Below, piece after piece: positions 46,861-54,144 of a DNA stretch of 64,000 nt. The translations under genes were made by a program, and so were the position numbers. Origin of the DNA: Flavobacterium sp. CFS9. Lineage in GTDB: Bacteria; Bacteroidota; Bacteroidia; Flavobacteriales; Flavobacteriaceae. Below the pieces are notes generated by a model. That model saw only the letters and a list, made by a program, of their open reading frames with translations. It was not told where the DNA came from and did no database searches. The stretch spans positions 2,170,001 to 2,234,000 of the forward strand of contig NZ_AP031573.1 of assembly GCF_041154745.1 (NCBI RefSeq). Direction: 5' to 3'. Positions within the stretch are counted from its first letter, which is position 1; each line of letters starts with the position of its first letter.

Positions 46861-47526
46861 ATGAATCCAAAAATACTCATCACCTCATTAGTACTTTCCT
46901 CTATCTTTTTAACTTCCTGCAAAAAGGAATTAGAACCTCAGGAAAACACACCAAATTCTGAATTGGTAAAATTGGGATTGGCAAAAGATACGACAAAAGC
47001 AGCTCCTGTTGTTCAGGCTCCTACTGCAGCAAATCCAAATACAGTTTTGAGTGCTAATGGTGGAATGAATCCTGCCCACGGACAACCAGGACATCGTTGC
47101 GATATTGCTGTTGGGGCGCCATTAAATTCGGCTCCAACACAAGGACAAACCACAACGACACAGCCTGCACAAACCGTTCAGGTAAAATCGGGTCAGCAAA
47201 ATGTGGTGACCACAACAACTGTTACGCCGACAAAAGTGGCTAAAGGAATGAATCCTGCTCACGGACAACCCGGGCACCGTTGCGATATTCCGGTGGGAGC
47301 TCCTTTAAACTCTCCTGCCGCTGCCAAACAGCCTGTTGCCACAAATACAGCACAAAGCGGAACTGCTTCGCAAACCTTTACCGTAACACCTCCGGCGACA
47401 GACAATGCTGTTCCGGCTTTGTTAAGTACAGAAACCACAACTGTAGCCGATGGAAAAAATCCTGCCCATGGAAAACCGGGGCATCGCTGCGATATTGCAG
47501 TTGGGGCGCCATTACCGAAATCATAA
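46861..47526 (+). CDS. Lipoprotein with three GMNPAHGQPGHRCDI repeats
   Basis: A 221-residue protein with a signal peptide and lipobox (LTSC). Three near-identical 23-residue modules (coded at 47062-47130, 47245-47313 and 47452-47520) read NPAHGQPGHRCDIAVGAPL, each with two His and one Cys. They are joined by Ala/Pro/Thr/Gln-rich, low-complexity linkers. The regular spacing of two His and one Cys suggests metal or haem binding, or a disulphide/thioether anchor, but no family is recognised. Related modules occur, I believe, in other Flavobacteriaceae. It is monocistronic with a strong terminator. Confidence 0.75.
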   Translation: MNPKILITSLVLSSIFLTSCKKELEPQENTPNSELVKLGLAKDTTKAAPVVQAPTAANPNTVLSANGGMNPAHGQPGHRCDIAVGAPLNSAPTQGQTTTTQPAQTVQVKSGQQNVVTTTTVTPTKVAKGMNPAHGQPGHRCDIPVGAPLNSPAAAKQPVATNTAQSGTASQTFTVTPPATDNAVPALLSTETTTVADGKNPAHGKPGHRCDIAVGAPLPKS

Positions 47527-47570
47527 GGAAGTCGAGAATTGTATAAATAATAATTTGGGCGTGCCACCAA

Positions 47571-47618
47571 TATAAAAAGGGGCTGACTATTGCAATCGCT
47601 TAGTCGCCCCTTTTTATA
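47571..47618. terminator. Bidirectional terminator between the repeat lipoprotein and the WrbA-RidA gene
   Basis: TATAAAAAGGGGctGACTA pairs with TAGTCgCCCCTTTTTATA (one bulge), with an 11-base loop; A and T runs flank both sides. Confidence 0.85.
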
Positions 47619-47706
47619 TTGCTGTCGGGCTTTCGCTGCTACTTCGGTAGCTTAGCTTTATCCCTCACGCGAGACGGTTTTCAGTCTCAGTTTTCGGTCT
47701 AATTTT

Positions 47707-47733
47707 GTCGTCCTGAGCGTAGTCGAAGGGCGA
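47707..47733. repeat. Short GTCGTCCTGAGCGTAGTCGAAGG element
   Basis: A 27-base copy with inverted ends (GTCG...CGAC) of the CCTGAGCG-AGTCGAAG type; relatives are at 50574-50687 and 51194-51251. Confidence 0.5.
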
Positions 47734-47752
47734 CAATGTATAAAAGATTGTT

Positions 47753-48913
47753 TTATTCAATTTCAAAAATCGCCTGAATTTCTACAGCCGAATTTATCGG
47801 TAACGAAGCAGCTCCAATGGTTGCTCTGGCATGTTTTCCTTTTTCTCCAAAAAGCAAAGCCGTTAAATTCGAAGCCGAATTCATAAGGGCTGCATGTTGC
47901 GTATATTCCGGAGTGGTATTAAAATATCCTGTTAACTGTACGCATTGTTTTACTTTGTTTAAGTCGCCACCGCAAGCCTCTTTCAAAACCGCAATTACAT
48001 TTAACATCGTTTGATACGTTGCTTCTTTGGCCTGATCATCGGTAACAGTTGCTCCGACTTTTCCGGGATTTAGAATCTTTCCGTCTTTTAAAGCCACCTG
48101 ATTAATGTATACTTTATGATTTGAAATCGTAAACGGAACATAATTTCCAACTGGTTTAGGCGCTTCAGGAAGCGTAATGTTATTGTCTTTTAAGGTTTTA
48201 TTGATATCGTTTTTAGTCTCAATCGAAGTTGTTTTTGCGGCTTTAATTGTTTCAGTATTTTTCAATCCCGAAGCCACTCTTGCCAAAGCTTTTCCTTGTT
48301 CTTTGGCTAAATTCAATTCGCTTTGTGATGGACGTGTTCCTACAGATCCTGCCAATGAAGTAGCGCCAAACGGAGTATTTCCCTGAGGAACCGTTTTATC
48401 TAAAGTTGCCGTTCCCATAATTCCGGTAGGCACGATTACCATTCCGTGAGACGCAAGAATATTCCAGAACGATAGAATAGCAGCCTCTTTTCCGGCTCCC
48501 GATCCTGCCGACATAAACACAGTAGCTGGTTTTCCTTCCAGAGCTCTTGAAGTCCAAAGCGGAATACTCTGGTTGAAGAAGTAATTCATATCGGCACTAA
48601 TATTTGCAAAGTGAACAGGACTTCCAAATGCGATTCCGTCATAATTGGCCAATTCTTCGATAGTCGCAATGGGTAATTTTTCTACATCAGCATTCAGTTT
48701 TTCTTTCGGATTGATCGAAGGAACACGTTTTATGATTGCTTTTGCATTGGGATATTCCTGAATTCCTTCGGCAATAGATTTGGCCATTTTATAAGTTCCG
48801 CCGTTTTGAGAATAGATCAAAACCAGCACATTGGTTTCAGGTGCTTTTACTTGTGCATTTGAACCAAAACCTATAAAAAGGACTATTAATACTAGGAGTA
48901 GTTGCTTTTTCAT
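47753..48913 (-). CDS. Secreted fusion of WrbA-like flavodoxin and RidA-like domain
   Basis: A 386-residue protein with a signal peptide (FGSNAQ). Residues about 28-215 are a WrbA/flavodoxin-like quinone-reductase domain: VLVLIYSQNGGTYKMAKSIAEG (FMN phosphate loop), GIAFGSPVHFANISADMNYFF, and GTRPSQSELNLAKEQGKALA. A Lys/Thr-rich linker of about 40 residues joins it to a RidA/YjgF domain (about 260-386: INQVALKDGKILNPGKVGATVTDDQ, VIAVLKEACGGDLNKVKQCV, ARATIGAASLPINSAVEIQAIF). The Arg of RATIG that binds the carboxylate in RidA is present. WrbA and RidA are normally cytosolic and separate; this secreted fusion is unusual. Confidence 0.85.
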   Translation of the reverse strand: MKKQLLLVLIVLFIGFGSNAQVKAPETNVLVLIYSQNGGTYKMAKSIAEGIQEYPNAKAIIKRVPSINPKEKLNADVEKLPIATIEELANYDGIAFGSPVHFANISADMNYFFNQSIPLWTSRALEGKPATVFMSAGSGAGKEAAILSFWNILASHGMVIVPTGIMGTATLDKTVPQGNTPFGATSLAGSVGTRPSQSELNLAKEQGKALARVASGLKNTETIKAAKTTSIETKNDINKTLKDNNITLPEAPKPVGNYVPFTISNHKVYINQVALKDGKILNPGKVGATVTDDQAKEATYQTMLNVIAVLKEACGGDLNKVKQCVQLTGYFNTTPEYTQHAALMNSASNLTALLFGEKGKHARATIGAASLPINSAVEIQAIFEIE

Positions 48914-49389
48914 GAGGGTAATTTTTAATAATTTATAGTAAATAATCCCAGTTATGCGCTTGTTTCAAAGTTTCATTTTTGGGATTGCAAAATTACTTCT
49001 TACAATATCAAAAAGCGTTATTATTATCTTAATTAAGGTTTTTGGATGTAATTTATTTTAGGATCTATCAGGACGAATATATTTATAAAAAAAATCAAGA
49101 ATAATATATTTAGAGCTCCAACGGAGCAATAAGTTTATAGGAAATTAAAAATGCACATCAACAGAACCCCCATCGGGGTGATTTACCAAATTGTGCTAAA
49201 ATTATATGTCGCTTCGCTGGAGCTGGATTGTAACAACGCATACTAAAATTAGTCTATAGATATATTGCTCCGTTGGAGCTTTAAATCAAAAAAACAAAGA
49301 AATCTGCGGGAAACAAAAAAAAGTAATTATTCTAATCTGTGAAATCTGTGCCAAAAGATTTAACTTCGAGGAAACAAATCGCCTTACTT
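48914..49389. other. 476-base intergenic region with a palindromic repeat element
   Basis: It holds the 49112-49281 element described separately, plus AT-rich DNA. No gene fits; any promoter of the epimerase-like gene must lie after 49281. Confidence 0.6.
49112..49281. repeat. 170-bp AGCTCCAACGGAGCAAT palindromic element
   Basis: The ends carry AGCTCCAACGGAGCAAT (49114-49130) and its complement (49264-49280), each itself hairpin-forming. The middle has CCCCCATCGGGGTGAT (49167-49182) and a GCTTCGCTGGAGC hairpin (49211-49223). This layout is typical of multi-copy Bacteroidota intergenic elements; it may be mobilised in trans by a REP-type transposase, but that is inference. Confidence 0.7.
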
Positions 49390-50046
49390 ATGAAAAAAGC
49401 AATTGTGTATGGAGCAAGCGGATTAGTGGGCTCTTATATTCTCGAAAATTTGTTGAACAACACTACTTATGAACAAATCGTAATTGTAGTAAGGAAAGAG
49501 CTAAACATCCAGCATCCAAAACTAAAAATGCTGATCGGTGATTTTAACACCTTATCCGAAGTAATAAAAGACATTCAGGTTGATGAAGTCTTTATTGCTC
49601 TTGGGACCACACGGAAGAAAACACCGGACAAAAAACAATATTATCGAATAGATCATGATTACCCAATTTTGGCAACGAAACTGGCGAAAGAAAACGGAGC
49701 AAAAGCTGTTTTTCTGGTTTCGGCACTTGGGGCAAATGCAAAATCGTCGATATTTTATACCCGGTTAAAAGGAGAAACTGAACAAGGTATCATCAGTCTG
49801 AATTTAGAGCATACTTATATCTTTCGTCCTTCGATGATTTTAGGAGACCGAAAAGAAAGCCGACCGATGGAAAGAGTATTCATAGGAATATTTAAATTGA
49901 TCAATCCGTTGTTTGTGGGAGAACTCAGCAAATACAAAGGAATTGAGGCCGAAGACATCGCGAAAGCAATGGTAAAAAGCGCAGAGCAATTCGATGAGAA
50001 AGTAAAAATAGTACATTGGGAAGAAATGACAACTTTACTAAAATAA
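49390..50046 (+). CDS. NAD(P)-binding epimerase-like oxidoreductase (HTATIP2/YwnB type)
   Basis: A 218-residue SDR-like protein: KKAIVYGASGLVGSYILENLL Rossmann loop, EVFIALGTTRKK, YYRIDHDYPILATKLAKENGAK, VFLVSALGANAKSSIFYTRLKGETE (Tyr and Lys of the atypical SDR site), FRPSMILG. It resembles the HTATIP2-like family of NADP-dependent proteins with unknown substrate. The ATG at 49390 is chosen because the Rossmann strand starts there. Confidence 0.8.
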   Translation: MKKAIVYGASGLVGSYILENLLNNTTYEQIVIVVRKELNIQHPKLKMLIGDFNTLSEVIKDIQVDEVFIALGTTRKKTPDKKQYYRIDHDYPILATKLAKENGAKAVFLVSALGANAKSSIFYTRLKGETEQGIISLNLEHTYIFRPSMILGDRKESRPMERVFIGIFKLINPLFVGELSKYKGIEAEDIAKAMVKSAEQFDEKVKIVHWEEMTTLLK

Positions 50047-50085
50047 AAAATGGCCTTATCCGGATTAGAGATAAGGCCATTTTTT
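50045..50085. terminator. Bidirectional terminator between the oxidoreductase and hpf
   Basis: AAAAAATGGCCTTATC pairs exactly with GATAAGGCCATTTTTT (16 bp, 9-base loop), with A/T tails both ways. Confidence 0.92.
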
Positions 50086-50102
50086 AATGGTGAGTATATT
50101 GA

Positions 50103-50417
50103 TTAATACGCTTTCATTTTTTCGAAAGAGGTCGTAAGAGATTTTTTTACTTTCGCCAAAGCACCGCTAAAAGCTTTTTCCAGTGTCTCGGCATGTTCTG
50201 TAGCGGTTGTAGGTTGTAGTTTTGTGGTACGAACTTCGATTACACATTTTTTGTCGTGAAGGCTGAATTTCTCCCCATTTTCGTCTCCAAAATGAACTTC
50301 AATGCGGGTAATTTTGTCCTCAAAACGCTTCAAGCCTTTTTCTAATTCACCAGAAAAATAAGCTTCTAATCTTTCATGTCCTTCGATGTTTTTGTCGGTA
50401 TTGATTTGAATTTTCAT
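50103..50417 (-). CDS. hpf: Ribosome hibernation-promoting factor, short form
   Basis: A 104-residue HPF/YfiA-type protein: KIQINTDKNIEGHERLEAYFSGELEKGLKRF, IEVHFGDENGEKFSLHDKKCVIEVRT, then basic helices (KVKKSLTTSFEKMKAY). It blocks or dimerises ribosomes in stationary phase. It lacks the C-terminal dimerisation extension of long HPF. Confidence 0.9.
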   Translation of the reverse strand: MKIQINTDKNIEGHERLEAYFSGELEKGLKRFEDKITRIEVHFGDENGEKFSLHDKKCVIEVRTTKLQPTTATEHAETLEKAFSGALAKVKKSLTTSFEKMKAY

Positions 50418-50777
50418 AATTGGTTTGTATTTAATGATTGTCTCTCAAAGCTATCTTTTTTAAAACAAAAACACAAGTAGGTTAATAAAACATTAAGAAA
50501 TTAATTGCAATTTTTTACGCTCCCTTTATCACTCCGAAGAATGAGGAATTACACCCAGCTTCAAGCTGAACGGAGTCAAAGTAAATCACGCCCAGTGTCA
50601 GGCTGAGCGGAGTCGAAGCCCCCCAAACGATCGCGAACAGTCAAAGTAAATCACACTTAGTGTCAGGCTGAGCGAAGTCGAAGCCCCTCACACAAAACAC
50701 ACAGAAAGTTAAAAACTAAGAAAACCCTCCATAACTTTTTTGCTTTTCCTATCTTCGCAGTCCTAAACACAAAGATC
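50418..50777. other. 360-base intergenic region with tandem repeats
   Basis: It carries the 50531-50687 repeats described separately and a promoter-like stretch (TTTTTTGC then TATCTTCGCAG at 50732-50760). A long minus-strand frame here is a reflection of the repeats and GC-rich stretch, not a supported gene. Confidence 0.5.
50531..50687. repeat. Tandem 49-bp repeats of the GTCAGGCTGAGCGGAGTCGAAG family
   Basis: 50574-50622 and 50639-50687 are two 49-base direct copies (AGTCAAAGTAAATCAC...TGTCAGGCTGAGCG-AGTCGAAGCCCC) with four or five differences; a diverged unit precedes them at 50531-50580. Another copy lies at 51194-51251. Confidence 0.8.
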
Positions 50778-50945
50778 ATGAACTCAGAAAAACTTTTGCC
50801 CGCGTGGTACGGTGGCGGTATTGGAAACAACTGCAACGCTCTTTGTGGCGTAGGACACCTAACCCATTCGGGTTTTATATTTCCTAAACACAAAGATTAT
50901 GAGTACAAACACCTTCAACAAAGAAACCGAATTGAGGTTGGCTGA
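50778..50945 (+). CDS. Possible 55-residue leader peptide ahead of the 77-residue gene
   Basis: This short frame has an ATG preceded by CCTAAACACAAAGAT, the same leader that precedes the next gene. It codes for a Trp/Gly/Cys-rich peptide (LPAWYGGGIGNNCNALCGVG near residues 7-26), unlike its neighbours, in unusually GC-rich DNA. It overlaps the next gene by 47 bases. A small hairpin (AACCCATTCGGGTT, 50861-50874) with a T-rich tail sits inside it. It may be a true peptide or a structured leader RNA; no family was recognised. Confidence 0.25.
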   Translation: MNSEKLLPAWYGGGIGNNCNALCGVGHLTHSGFIFPKHKDYEYKHLQQRNRIEVG

Positions 50946-51132
50946 TTTTTTCAGCAATTCGATTGATCCTGCAACGATGGCAAAAACCATTCGCCAGGTA
51001 AACTATGCGCTTGCTTTAAGCGTAATGCAGGAACACGAATCCCTCCAATCTGAGAAAACAAACCTCCAAAATGGTTTTTACTGGCTGAATCAATTAGCCG
51101 AAATTTTAAATCCGTATCTGGATGTTGAATAA
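50899..51132 (+). CDS. Conserved small hypothetical protein
   Basis: A 77-residue protein (start MSTNTFNKETELRLADFFSN), mostly helical: RLADFFSNSIDPATMAKTIR, QVNYALALSVMQEHESLQ, FYWLNQLAEILNP. No signal peptide or domain I can name. It is preceded by a leader duplicated from 121 bases upstream and followed by a terminator, so it is a real small transcript unit. The function is unknown. Confidence 0.6.
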   Translation: MSTNTFNKETELRLADFFSNSIDPATMAKTIRQVNYALALSVMQEHESLQSEKTNLQNGFYWLNQLAEILNPYLDVE

Positions 51133-51137
51133 ACTTG

Positions 51138-51166
51138 AAAAGCCACTGTGAAAAGTGGCTTTTTTT
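51138..51166 (+). terminator. Intrinsic terminator of the 77-residue gene
   Basis: AAAAGCCACT and AGTGGCTTTT form a stem with a GTGAAA-type loop, followed by a T run. Confidence 0.85.
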
Positions 51167-51193
51167 ATGAGATTTCTTTGTTCCGCTTAGTTT

Positions 51194-51251
51194 GTCATTT
51201 CGAAGAATGAGAAATCACACAATGTTGTCAGACTGAGCGAAGTCGAAGTCC
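51194..51251. repeat. Isolated copy of the CTGAGCGAAGTCGAAG repeat at the defence-island edge
   Basis: GTCATTTCGAAGAATGAG...GACTGAGCGAAGTCGAAGTCCC belongs to the same family as 50531-50687. It lies 12 bases after the end of the Vsr-like gene, marking the left border of the defence cluster. Confidence 0.6.
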
Positions 51252-51262
51252 CGTACCAATTG

Positions 51263-51679
51263 TCAAACTTGTCTTTCTGCAATTGCCTTTTGAATTTCAA
51301 GAATACAAGCATCTAAATTCTTTTTGATATCATTACTCCAAAAGCGTAGAATCTTCCAGTTTTGACCTTCTAAATACGCATTGACTTCTATATCACGTTG
51401 CATATTTCGTTCGATTTTTTTGATCCAGAATTCAGGATTGGTTTGAGGTTTTTTTCTCGTCTCCCAATCTTTTCCGTGAAAGAATTCTGAATCTACAAAA
51501 ATGGCAATTTTTAGTTTTTTAAAAGTAAAGTCTGGCTTTCCGAAAACAGTTTTGTTGTTTTTTCTATAACGGTAACCCAGATGCCATAGTGCTTTGGATA
51601 AAGCTATTTCTGCTTTAGTTTGTGTGCTTTTGATGGCACGCATGTTTTTGGAACGTTGCTCTGGATTGTGGACATCCAT
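51263..51679 (-). CDS. Vsr-like mismatch/nicking endonuclease, zinc-ligand-free
   Basis: A 138-residue protein of the very-short-patch family: MDVHNPEQRSKNMRAIKST start, the catalytic Asp in GKPDFTF (E. coli Vsr Asp51), a His where E. coli has His69 (in FVDSEFFHGKDW), and NPEFWIKKIERNMQRD. When aligned by eye, all four zinc ligands of E. coli Vsr (Cys66, His71, Cys73, Cys117) are replaced (Glu, Lys, Trp, Asn). It is the last gene of the defence operon, 31 bases after the AIPR stop. In classic settings Vsr repairs T:G mismatches arising next to a Dcm methylase; here, beside one, it may repair or serve as a nuclease effector. Confidence 0.85.
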   Translation of the reverse strand: MDVHNPEQRSKNMRAIKSTQTKAEIALSKALWHLGYRYRKNNKTVFGKPDFTFKKLKIAIFVDSEFFHGKDWETRKKPQTNPEFWIKKIERNMQRDIEVNAYLEGQNWKILRFWSNDIKKNLDACILEIQKAIAERQV

Positions 51680-51710
51680 GTAAATTATATTTAAAATTTA
51701 TGGTCCGGAA

Positions 51711-54143
51711 TTACATTGTAAAACATTGCCTGTTAATATTGTTTATTGTAGAAACATAATATGATGCATAATATATTTGTTTAGTAGTTGGCGAAAAACC
51801 TTCATTTAAAGTTTTTCCTATTTCACTAAAAACGGACTCATACTTTGTTCCTTTTTGTTTAGCAATTGCCCCTATTCTTTCAAATGATGTAACAATGTTT
51901 TCAGATTTATTTATTGATGAATTGTATTTCCTCATGATATAATTGAATGTGTCTTCAAGTAACTTATTTTCTTCGTAATTTATTTTGTCAAATATTTCAG
52001 GTTGATCCATTCTTATTTTTTGAATTAAACTTTCTTCAAAAGAAATTAAATCAGAAGTTAAATTATCTCTCTGTTGAATTAATGCAATTATATTGGATAT
52101 TTTAGTTCTTTCGTTATCTGTTAGATTTTCCCATAGTAAAGAATTTATTTTCTTATAAAATTCAGATGTTTTACAATGGATATTTATATTATCTTTTAAA
52201 AGTTTAAAATTAACTTCTTTATTTTTTGAATTTGCTTTTAATTTTTTTTCTAATTCTTTTTTTGATAGAGAATATTTTTCAAAGATTGATTTGGAATCTT
52301 CTGTATTAAGAAATTCTGCAATTTCTTTAGATGTAGATATATCATCCCATAATTCTCTTTTTTTACTATACTCACCTAAATCGTCGCTTTGTGAATATTT
52401 CCTAATTAATTCATTAGTAAGCTGCATTAGATTTGTCATATATTGAGTTAAATCATTACTTAGTCCTTCTGAGTTCCAGATTTTATATAAGTCAAATGCT
52501 TTATCACCTTTGCTGCCGTCGAAGTATTTATATAGAATTGATATAGAATAAGGTATTACAGCAGATCTAATTTGTCCCATTGAGTTTTTACCTTGCCCAT
52601 AGATTTTTTCTAGATCTCTGAATAGTATAATTTTTGCAACTAAGGTTTCGAAAAAATTTCGATTAATATCAACTGCTTTTTTATCATTTCCTTCTCCGCC
52701 AAGTTCTTCAATAAAATGTCGAAATACTTTTTCTCCTCCTTTTTTTACAATATACGGTTGATCTCCCCAAGCTGTAAAATACTTTCCTAGTTCTTCTTTA
52801 GAAAATCTATTCTGTTTAGGAAACTCTTTTTCTATTCTGGATTTCGCCGAACCTGCAATTCTTAATTTAGTATTGAAATCTCCTTTAGATTTTTCGAAGA
52901 ACCACTTTCGGCCTGTTGGCGTAATGATACTTTCCGAAAGTGTTTTTAGTTTTGTTAATTGTGGGTTTCTTGAGCGTAAATCTACATTTGAAACTTTTGA
53001 TTGAGAATTAGAATATTGACTTATTTTAGAAATTAAATCATCAAGATTTTCTTCGCTAACATTTTTTGCCACATTGATTTTTGCCATAACCTTGACCTTA
53101 TCAATATTAAAACCATCCTTATTAGTAAAATATATACTTGCTGTCGTTTGTCCACCATTAACAATCTGAAAATCGGTAAGAGATTTTAGATAAATTTTTC
53201 CATTTGCTTCTTCTATTTCCTTTCCGGTAGATGTAATTGTTATTCCGTTATTGTAAGCAATAAATTTTTCTGGATTAACACGTATGGTTTCTCTTATTCC
53301 TTGGTTTACGCCTCTAAATTGCAGAAAAGATCTTACGTTTTTTTCAAGCAAACGTGAGCTGTGTTTTTTATATAGATCTGAAAGAACTTTGGCTGGTAAA
53401 ACACAAAGATATGATTCAAAGTTTTCTTCATCAGCGGCCTTAATTAACTCAATTTTTTCTGTAAAATTGCTTTTAAAATCAATTGTTAATGGTTCTCTGT
53501 TTCCTTGAGAAATAAGAACACTGTATAGAAAGTTTAAATCAATTAATCTTTTTATAATAAGTATTTCTTTTTGAATTTGTTGATTGTTTTTAGCGAATGA
53601 AATTTTTAAAACATCATCATCAAATTCTAAGCGTTTTGGCTGAGAAATATTCGCTCTTGTGCTTACAGTTGCAGTTGCGGAAATCAAAAATATTTCTATA
53701 ACATCAAATTGATCAATGCCGTGTGAAGAGGATATTTGAGAAACTAAAGCTTTAACAGGGCTAGAATCTTGAATTTCATCATCAAAATGGCGTTTTATTG
53801 CTTTGTTCAAAAATTTTGTTGCTCTGTTAAATTGACTATCATAATAGCTTTTCTGGCTAATTTTTAAATCCTTATCAGTTTCTGTAATATTAATAGATTC
53901 TTCATTTAATATAAATAATTGTAGTCTCTCTCCAGATTCATTAACGAGATATCCATTTATTTTAATTTTTTCAGAATCATATTTGTAATAAGACTCATTA
54001 TAATCTTCGGAATCAATTAATTTTGCCTCAAACATTGATGGTAATACCAAACTGATAAATGATGGCTCTGAAGTAAAGCCATCTTCATCTTTTGATTCTT
54101 CTAGTAAATCTTTCCTGTATTTTAGATATTCTGAAACTTCCAT
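51711..54143 (-). CDS. AIPR-family protein (abortive phage infection)
   Basis: An 810-residue protein with the AIPR core at about 280-385: FLQFRGVNQGIRETIRVNPEKFIAYNNGITITS, FQIVNGGQTTASIYF, KVMAKINVAKN. The rest is helical, with long coiled segments toward the C-terminus. AIPR proteins are linked to abortive infection and to restriction-like clusters; the biochemical activity is unsettled. It starts 1 base after the DUF4420 stop codon, so it is co-translated. It is the sixth of seven genes. Confidence 0.9.
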   Translation of the reverse strand: MEVSEYLKYRKDLLEESKDEDGFTSEPSFISLVLPSMFEAKLIDSEDYNESYYKYDSEKIKINGYLVNESGERLQLFILNEESINITETDKDLKISQKSYYDSQFNRATKFLNKAIKRHFDDEIQDSSPVKALVSQISSSHGIDQFDVIEIFLISATATVSTRANISQPKRLEFDDDVLKISFAKNNQQIQKEILIIKRLIDLNFLYSVLISQGNREPLTIDFKSNFTEKIELIKAADEENFESYLCVLPAKVLSDLYKKHSSRLLEKNVRSFLQFRGVNQGIRETIRVNPEKFIAYNNGITITSTGKEIEEANGKIYLKSLTDFQIVNGGQTTASIYFTNKDGFNIDKVKVMAKINVAKNVSEENLDDLISKISQYSNSQSKVSNVDLRSRNPQLTKLKTLSESIITPTGRKWFFEKSKGDFNTKLRIAGSAKSRIEKEFPKQNRFSKEELGKYFTAWGDQPYIVKKGGEKVFRHFIEELGGEGNDKKAVDINRNFFETLVAKIILFRDLEKIYGQGKNSMGQIRSAVIPYSISILYKYFDGSKGDKAFDLYKIWNSEGLSNDLTQYMTNLMQLTNELIRKYSQSDDLGEYSKKRELWDDISTSKEIAEFLNTEDSKSIFEKYSLSKKELEKKLKANSKNKEVNFKLLKDNINIHCKTSEFYKKINSLLWENLTDNERTKISNIIALIQQRDNLTSDLISFEESLIQKIRMDQPEIFDKINYEENKLLEDTFNYIMRKYNSSINKSENIVTSFERIGAIAKQKGTKYESVFSEIGKTLNEGFSPTTKQIYYASYYVSTINNINRQCFTM

Positions 54144-54144
54144 A

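Noticed and set aside
49112..50690. A CRISPR array.
   Set aside because: Repeats are few, unequal in spacing and palindromic; no regular spacers and no cas genes.
50663..50893. A 76-codon minus-strand frame antisense to the leader-peptide block.
   Set aside because: It spans tandem repeats and the duplicated leader; no start signal. The plus-strand features explain the DNA better.
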